Source: JBCAWW01 sp039024315
Lineage (GTDB): Bacteria > Bacteroidota > Bacteroidia > J057
Assembly (NCBI GenBank): GCA_039024315.1
Contig: JBCCQN010000290.1
Location: 1 to 8,212 of the forward strand
DNA: 8,212 nt
Direction of reading: 5' to 3'
Position 1 is the stretch's first letter; every line of letters begins with the position of its first letter. A program made the position numbers and the translations under genes. Below, in pieces: positions 6,686 through 8,212 of the stretch. A model generated the notes under the pieces. That model saw only the letters and a list, made by a program, of their open reading frames with translations. It was not told the DNA's origin and made no database searches.

Positions 6686-6715
6686 CAAAATACGAAGGGG
6701 CTGGTCAATTAACAA
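6686..6715 (-). promoter_or_regulatory. Possible promoter of the outer-membrane protein gene
   Basis: On the minus strand, TTG at 6715-6713 is followed 20 bases later by TATTTTG at 6692-6686. This approximates the Bacteroidota TTG-N19-21-TAnnTTTG promoter with the -7 element one base short. The -7 element is 26 bases upstream of the start codon at 6659. Confidence 0.35.
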
Positions 6716-6732
6716 TTTAATATCGTTGACCG

Positions 6733-7182
6733 ATGAGAACACTGATTGGCACTTTTGCTTGTATGACATTGCTGGTCCTAGCTTGCCAGCCGGATCCATT
6801 GCCAGAACTGAGAGAGCAAAGCCTAGGACGCTGGAAGCTTTCGCTTTCGGGTTATGTCAATTATCCCTATGGGCTTAGGGATCGATATTATGTTTGGATG
6901 GATGGTTACGAATTGCTACTCATAGAGGATGGTACCTACACGATTAGTAAGGATACTATTTTTCGTGGTTTTTGGCGTCACGAGAGCCGCGACTTCATCA
7001 CGATGGATATTCCAGAGGGCTTTCTTTTGCCTCATTTGGGTAAGATAGAGGCTGAGTTTACCAAAAATCAGAATATGGTTAGCTATCAATATTGGAATGG
7101 CTTTGGTAAGTATGAAACGGATACTGCCTCAATGGACGAAATAAAGGTTTACGTCGATTTTGATATGAGACGGATCCCATAA
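6733..7182 (+). CDS. Small lipoprotein of unknown function (lipocalin-like)
   Basis: A 149-residue protein with a lipoprotein signal: MRTLIGTFACMTLLVLAC, with the lipobox LVLAC ending at Cys18, so the mature protein should be lipid-anchored. The mature part begins with LREQSLGRWKLSLSGY, then beta-rich segments (YELLLIEDGTYTISKDTIFRGFWRHES, IEAEFTKNQNMVSYQYW). 'LGRWKL ... DGTYTI ... GFWRHE' is the pattern of lipocalin-like lipoproteins widespread in Bacteroidota, whose ligands are mostly unknown. The start follows 73 bases of divergent spacer from the outer-membrane protein gene. A TATCGTTG at 6721-6728 resembles a -7 element but is too close to the ATG to give a normal leader. The family call is inference from pattern only. 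Confidence 0.75.
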   Translation: MRTLIGTFACMTLLVLACQPDPLPELREQSLGRWKLSLSGYVNYPYGLRDRYYVWMDGYELLLIEDGTYTISKDTIFRGFWRHESRDFITMDIPEGFLLPHLGKIEAEFTKNQNMVSYQYWNGFGKYETDTASMDEIKVYVDFDMRRIP

Positions 7183-7215
7183 AAAAACCGGGACTGCCCT
7201 CCTAGACAATCCCGG
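7181..7215 (-). terminator. Rho-independent terminator facing hsp20 (minus strand)
   Basis: CCGGGA at 7188-7193 pairs with TCCCGG at 7210-7215. Past one mismatch, two more pairs follow, leaving a ten-base loop. On the minus strand the stem runs straight into seven T (complement of A at 7181-7187). On the plus strand no T run follows, so it is built to stop leftward transcription coming from hsp20, not mainly the lipoprotein gene. Confidence 0.75.
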
Positions 7216-7479
7216 CCACTACTACAAAAACCCTAAATACATCACAAACCATGCATCGGTTAGCTGCGAGTGCAGCCGCATATACCGATCAACTGCTTGC
7301 TTCAAAAATTTATACTATGCGTCCCTCTGACGCGTCGAATTCAACAATTTGGGGGAGTCAGCGAAGGAGCCTTGGCGTTCTCGGCACGAGTATCACCTCT
7401 AATCCTTATCCCTACTCTATCGTTCTCGAAACGAGCCCACCAAGGATCCTTCGTTCTTATTGACTCTTTATACTAAGCC
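7216..7479. other. 264-base non-coding stretch with clustered small hairpins
   Basis: No credible gene is seen. The two plus-strand frames of about 70 codons here overlap each other and resemble no protein I know. Structures: ATCGGT at 7255-7260 pairs with ACCGAT at 7284-7289, enclosing GCTGC-GAGT-GCAGC at 7263-7276. CTCG-GCA-CGAG is at 7380-7390, CTCG-AAA-CGAG at 7425-7435, and the ten-base palindrome AAGGATCCTT at 7442-7451. If hsp20 is read through to the terminator at 7181-7215, this whole stretch is its 3' untranslated region. Confidence 0.5.
7361..7435. repeat. Degenerate cluster of the GCGTTCTCCGAAGGAG-type repeat
   Basis: Within 75 bases there are a right half CGAAGGAG (7362-7369), then GCGTTCTCGGCACGAG (7375-7390), then TCGTTCTCGAAACGAG (7420-7435). 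These are variants of GCGTTCTCCGAAGGAG, found exactly at 2624-2639 and 5983-5998. All full copies keep a four-pair CTCN/NGAG mini-hairpin with a three-base loop and a preceding CGTT. Confidence 0.45.
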
Positions 7480-7914
7480 CTAGCTAATCTCGATCTGGCG
7501 AGTACCCTTGTCTTGTGCTTCTTCTCTTTTAGGAAGGCTCAAGAACAAGATGCCATTCTCGTAGCGGGCGTTGATTTTTTCACCATCTACTGTTTTGGGG
7601 AGACTGAAGGAGCGACTAAAGCTTCCGTAGCGAAACTCGCGGCGGCTATACTTAGCTTTTTCGTCATTCTCCGCCGATTCTTCTTTCCATTCAGAAGAAA
7701 TGGTCAAGGTCTTATCGTCCAATTTGATGTTGAAGTCTTCTTTCTTGCGTCCAGGGACAGAAACCTCAAGGACAAATTGTTCGTTTTCCTCTTTGACGTT
7801 CACAGCGGGAACATTGGTTCCGCCATTAAATGCGCCAAATTCTTCTCCAAACAAATCGTTAAACAAGCTATTGAAGCTGGGGTATTGGCGATTGTTTCTA
7901 ACTGCTAATTTCAT
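7480..7914 (-). CDS. hsp20: Small heat-shock protein, Hsp20/alpha-crystallin family
   Basis: A 144-residue cytoplasmic chaperone that holds unfolding proteins for later refolding by the DnaK/ClpB system. The layout is complete: a short N-terminal arm (1 to about 34, with FNSLFNDLFGEEFGAF typical of bacterial class A sHsps) and an alpha-crystallin domain at about 35-130. That domain has VPAVNVKEENEQFVLEVSVPG, DFNIKLDDKTLTIS and the NGILFLSLPK motif at 120-129. The C-terminal anchor IEI at 141-143 is the I-x-I motif that binds neighbouring subunits during oligomer assembly. The start at 7914 is preceded by an A-rich stretch (nine A at about -14 to -22) rather than a Shine-Dalgarno sequence, as is usual in Bacteroidota. 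No CIRCE element is seen upstream. The leader holds inverted repeats, and a terminator lies 265 bases past the stop. Confidence 0.95.
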   Translation of the reverse strand: MKLAVRNNRQYPSFNSLFNDLFGEEFGAFNGGTNVPAVNVKEENEQFVLEVSVPGRKKEDFNIKLDDKTLTISSEWKEESAENDEKAKYSRREFRYGSFSRSFSLPKTVDGEKINARYENGILFLSLPKREEAQDKGTRQIEIS

Positions 7915-7946
7915 CGTGATCTATGTTTTTTTTTGTTGTGGTAAAT

Positions 7947-7979
7947 GTTTGATTGAAATACACCATTAGGGAATCAAAC
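7947..7979. promoter_or_regulatory. Inverted repeat in the hsp20 leader
   Basis: GTTTGATT at 7947-7954 and AATCAAAC at 7972-7979 are perfect inverted repeats of eight bases around a 17-base loop. The near end is 33 bases upstream of the hsp20 start. It may be an operator, or a hairpin in the hsp20 mRNA leader. Confidence 0.55.
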
Positions 7980-7990
7980 TGTGTTCCATG

Positions 7991-8020
7991 CCCTATTTTT
8001 CTGCCGAATCGGCAAAAGGG
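7991..8020. promoter_or_regulatory. Palindrome with extended arms upstream of hsp20
   Basis: TGCCGA-A-TCGGCA at 8002-8014 is a perfect odd palindrome. Its flanks continue with T-rich/A-rich and CCC/GGG arms (7991-7993 against 8018-8020), allowing small bulges. As DNA it looks like a repressor site; as RNA on the minus strand it is a hairpin with a GCCG/CGGC core. Confidence 0.55.
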
Positions 8021-8032
8021 GGCAAAATAACA

Positions 8033-8045
8033 TGTCGAAATGGCA
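8033..8045. promoter_or_regulatory. Operator-like imperfect palindrome, site 1
   Basis: TGTCGAAATGGCA fits TGnCnAAAnGnCA. It lies just upstream of the plus-strand -7 element at 8052-8059 and three bases upstream of a minus-strand TATTTTG (8029-8023) that could be the hsp20 -7 element. Confidence 0.45.
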
Positions 8046-8051
8046 GTTTTT

Positions 8052-8059
8052 TAACTTTG
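8052..8059 (+). promoter_or_regulatory. Bacteroidota -7 promoter element (TAACTTTG)
   Basis: An exact match to TAnnTTTG, about 80 bases upstream of the ATG at 8142. No TTTG is seen at the -33 distance. It is bracketed by the two operator-like sites at 8033-8045 and 8064-8076, suggesting regulated use. Confidence 0.5.
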
Positions 8060-8063
8060 GTCA

Positions 8064-8076
8064 TGCCAAAACGTCA
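8064..8076. promoter_or_regulatory. Operator-like imperfect palindrome, site 2
   Basis: TGCCAAAACGTCA fits the same TGnCnAAAnGnCA pattern as site 1 and starts 31 bases from it, close to three helical turns. A further TGGCA at 8081-8085 forms an inverted pair with its left end. Confidence 0.45.
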
Positions 8077-8141
8077 GCATTGGCATTCACCACAGAAAGA
8101 TTTAGCTTTAAGCACAGTACAAAATGGGCTAGCACTTACCT

Positions 8142-8212
8142 ATGCTATTGTTACAGGATTTTATTGATAAGCTTAACCTCGGCGAGTGGGGGAATGAATT
8201 TGTGCAGGAGGC
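8142..8212 (+). CDS. Start of an unidentified protein, cut by the window end
   Basis: An open frame of 23 codons from ATG at 8142 reads MLLLQDFIDKLNLGEWGNEF and continues VQE to the window edge. An in-frame TAG at 8130 rules out an earlier start. An exact -7 element lies about 80 bases upstream and the gene is divergent from hsp20, both supporting a real gene. The opening could be an amphipathic helix before a membrane segment, but too little is visible to name a family. Confidence 0.5.
   Translation, partial: MLLLQDFIDKLNLGEWGNEFVQE

Noticed and set aside
7337..7390. GAATTC and GGCACGAG nearby, reminiscent of a cDNA-library adaptor
   Set aside because: The two are about 40 bases apart, not the contiguous adaptor, so cloning contamination is not supported.
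7251..7476. Two overlapping plus-strand open frames of about 70 codons in the gap before hsp20
   Set aside because: Their products resemble no known protein, they overlap in different frames, and the stretch is better explained as structured non-coding DNA.
7513..7908. 131-codon open frame antisense to hsp20
   Set aside because: It lies wholly opposite a secure Hsp20 coding sequence and its product looks like a reverse-strand shadow.
7700..7969. 89-codon plus-strand frame running from hsp20 into its upstream region
   Set aside because: It is mostly antisense to hsp20 and its end crosses the regulatory inverted repeat; no protein features are seen.
7915..8141. CIRCE (HrcA) heat-shock operator upstream of hsp20
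   Set aside because: No TTAGCACTC-N9-GAGTGCTAA or close match was found on either strand.
1..8212. CRISPR array, tRNA/rRNA, insertion sequence or defence cassette
   Set aside because: No regularly spaced long repeats, cloverleaf, transposase or known defence domain were seen in the window.

Overview
The window looks like a chromosomal segment of a Bacteroidota bacterium, perhaps of the Saprospiria/Cytophagia type. The grounds are: a short secreted protein with a type IX secretion (T9SS)-like C-terminus, a DUF3109-family protein, A-rich translation starts with almost no Shine-Dalgarno sequences, and several matches to the Bacteroidota -7 promoter element TAnnTTTG. No genus can be fixed from the sequence alone. 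I see no rRNA, tRNA, CRISPR array, phage gene, transposase or defence operon.

Layout. Bases 1-108 hold repeats and a likely terminator for the minus strand. Bases 109-2320 are a two-gene minus-strand operon: an ABC exporter ATPase, then one base later its ABC-2 (NatB/YhaP-type) permease. Divergent from it is a metal-dependent amidohydrolase of the nucleoside/aminofutalosine deaminase type (2366-3517). A bidirectional terminator hairpin separates this from a convergent exported TPR-repeat protein (3575-4540, minus). Divergent from the TPR gene is a cysteine-rich DUF3109 protein (about 4622-5242). After a 200-base gap comes a small exported protein made of an FnIII-like domain and a T9SS-type sorting tail (5443-6060). 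Its stop codon overlaps that of a convergent outer-membrane-like protein (6057-6659, minus) inside one CTAG. A small lipoprotein (6733-7182) follows. A 297-base gap carries a strong minus-strand terminator and a cluster of small hairpins. Then come a small heat-shock protein (7480-7914, minus), a 227-base divergent regulatory region with several inverted repeats, and the first 23 codons of a plus-strand gene cut by the window end.

How the genes relate. Only the ABC pair is a convincing functional unit. The others are mostly single-gene transcription units in alternating directions: housekeeping or stress genes (amidohydrolase, Hsp20) and cell-envelope proteins (TPR, T9SS-type, outer-membrane, lipoprotein).

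I did not find a clear new multi-gene system. The most interesting signals lie outside or across genes. They are: (1) a short dispersed repeat with core GCGTTCTCCGAAGGAG, present as an exact 19-base duplicate in two unrelated genes and as degenerate copies in the 7361-7435 non-coding stretch; (2) a pair of related imperfect palindromes 31 bp apart around a consensus promoter upstream of hsp20; (3) a structured hsp20 leader and a long hsp20 3' region ending in a terminator.
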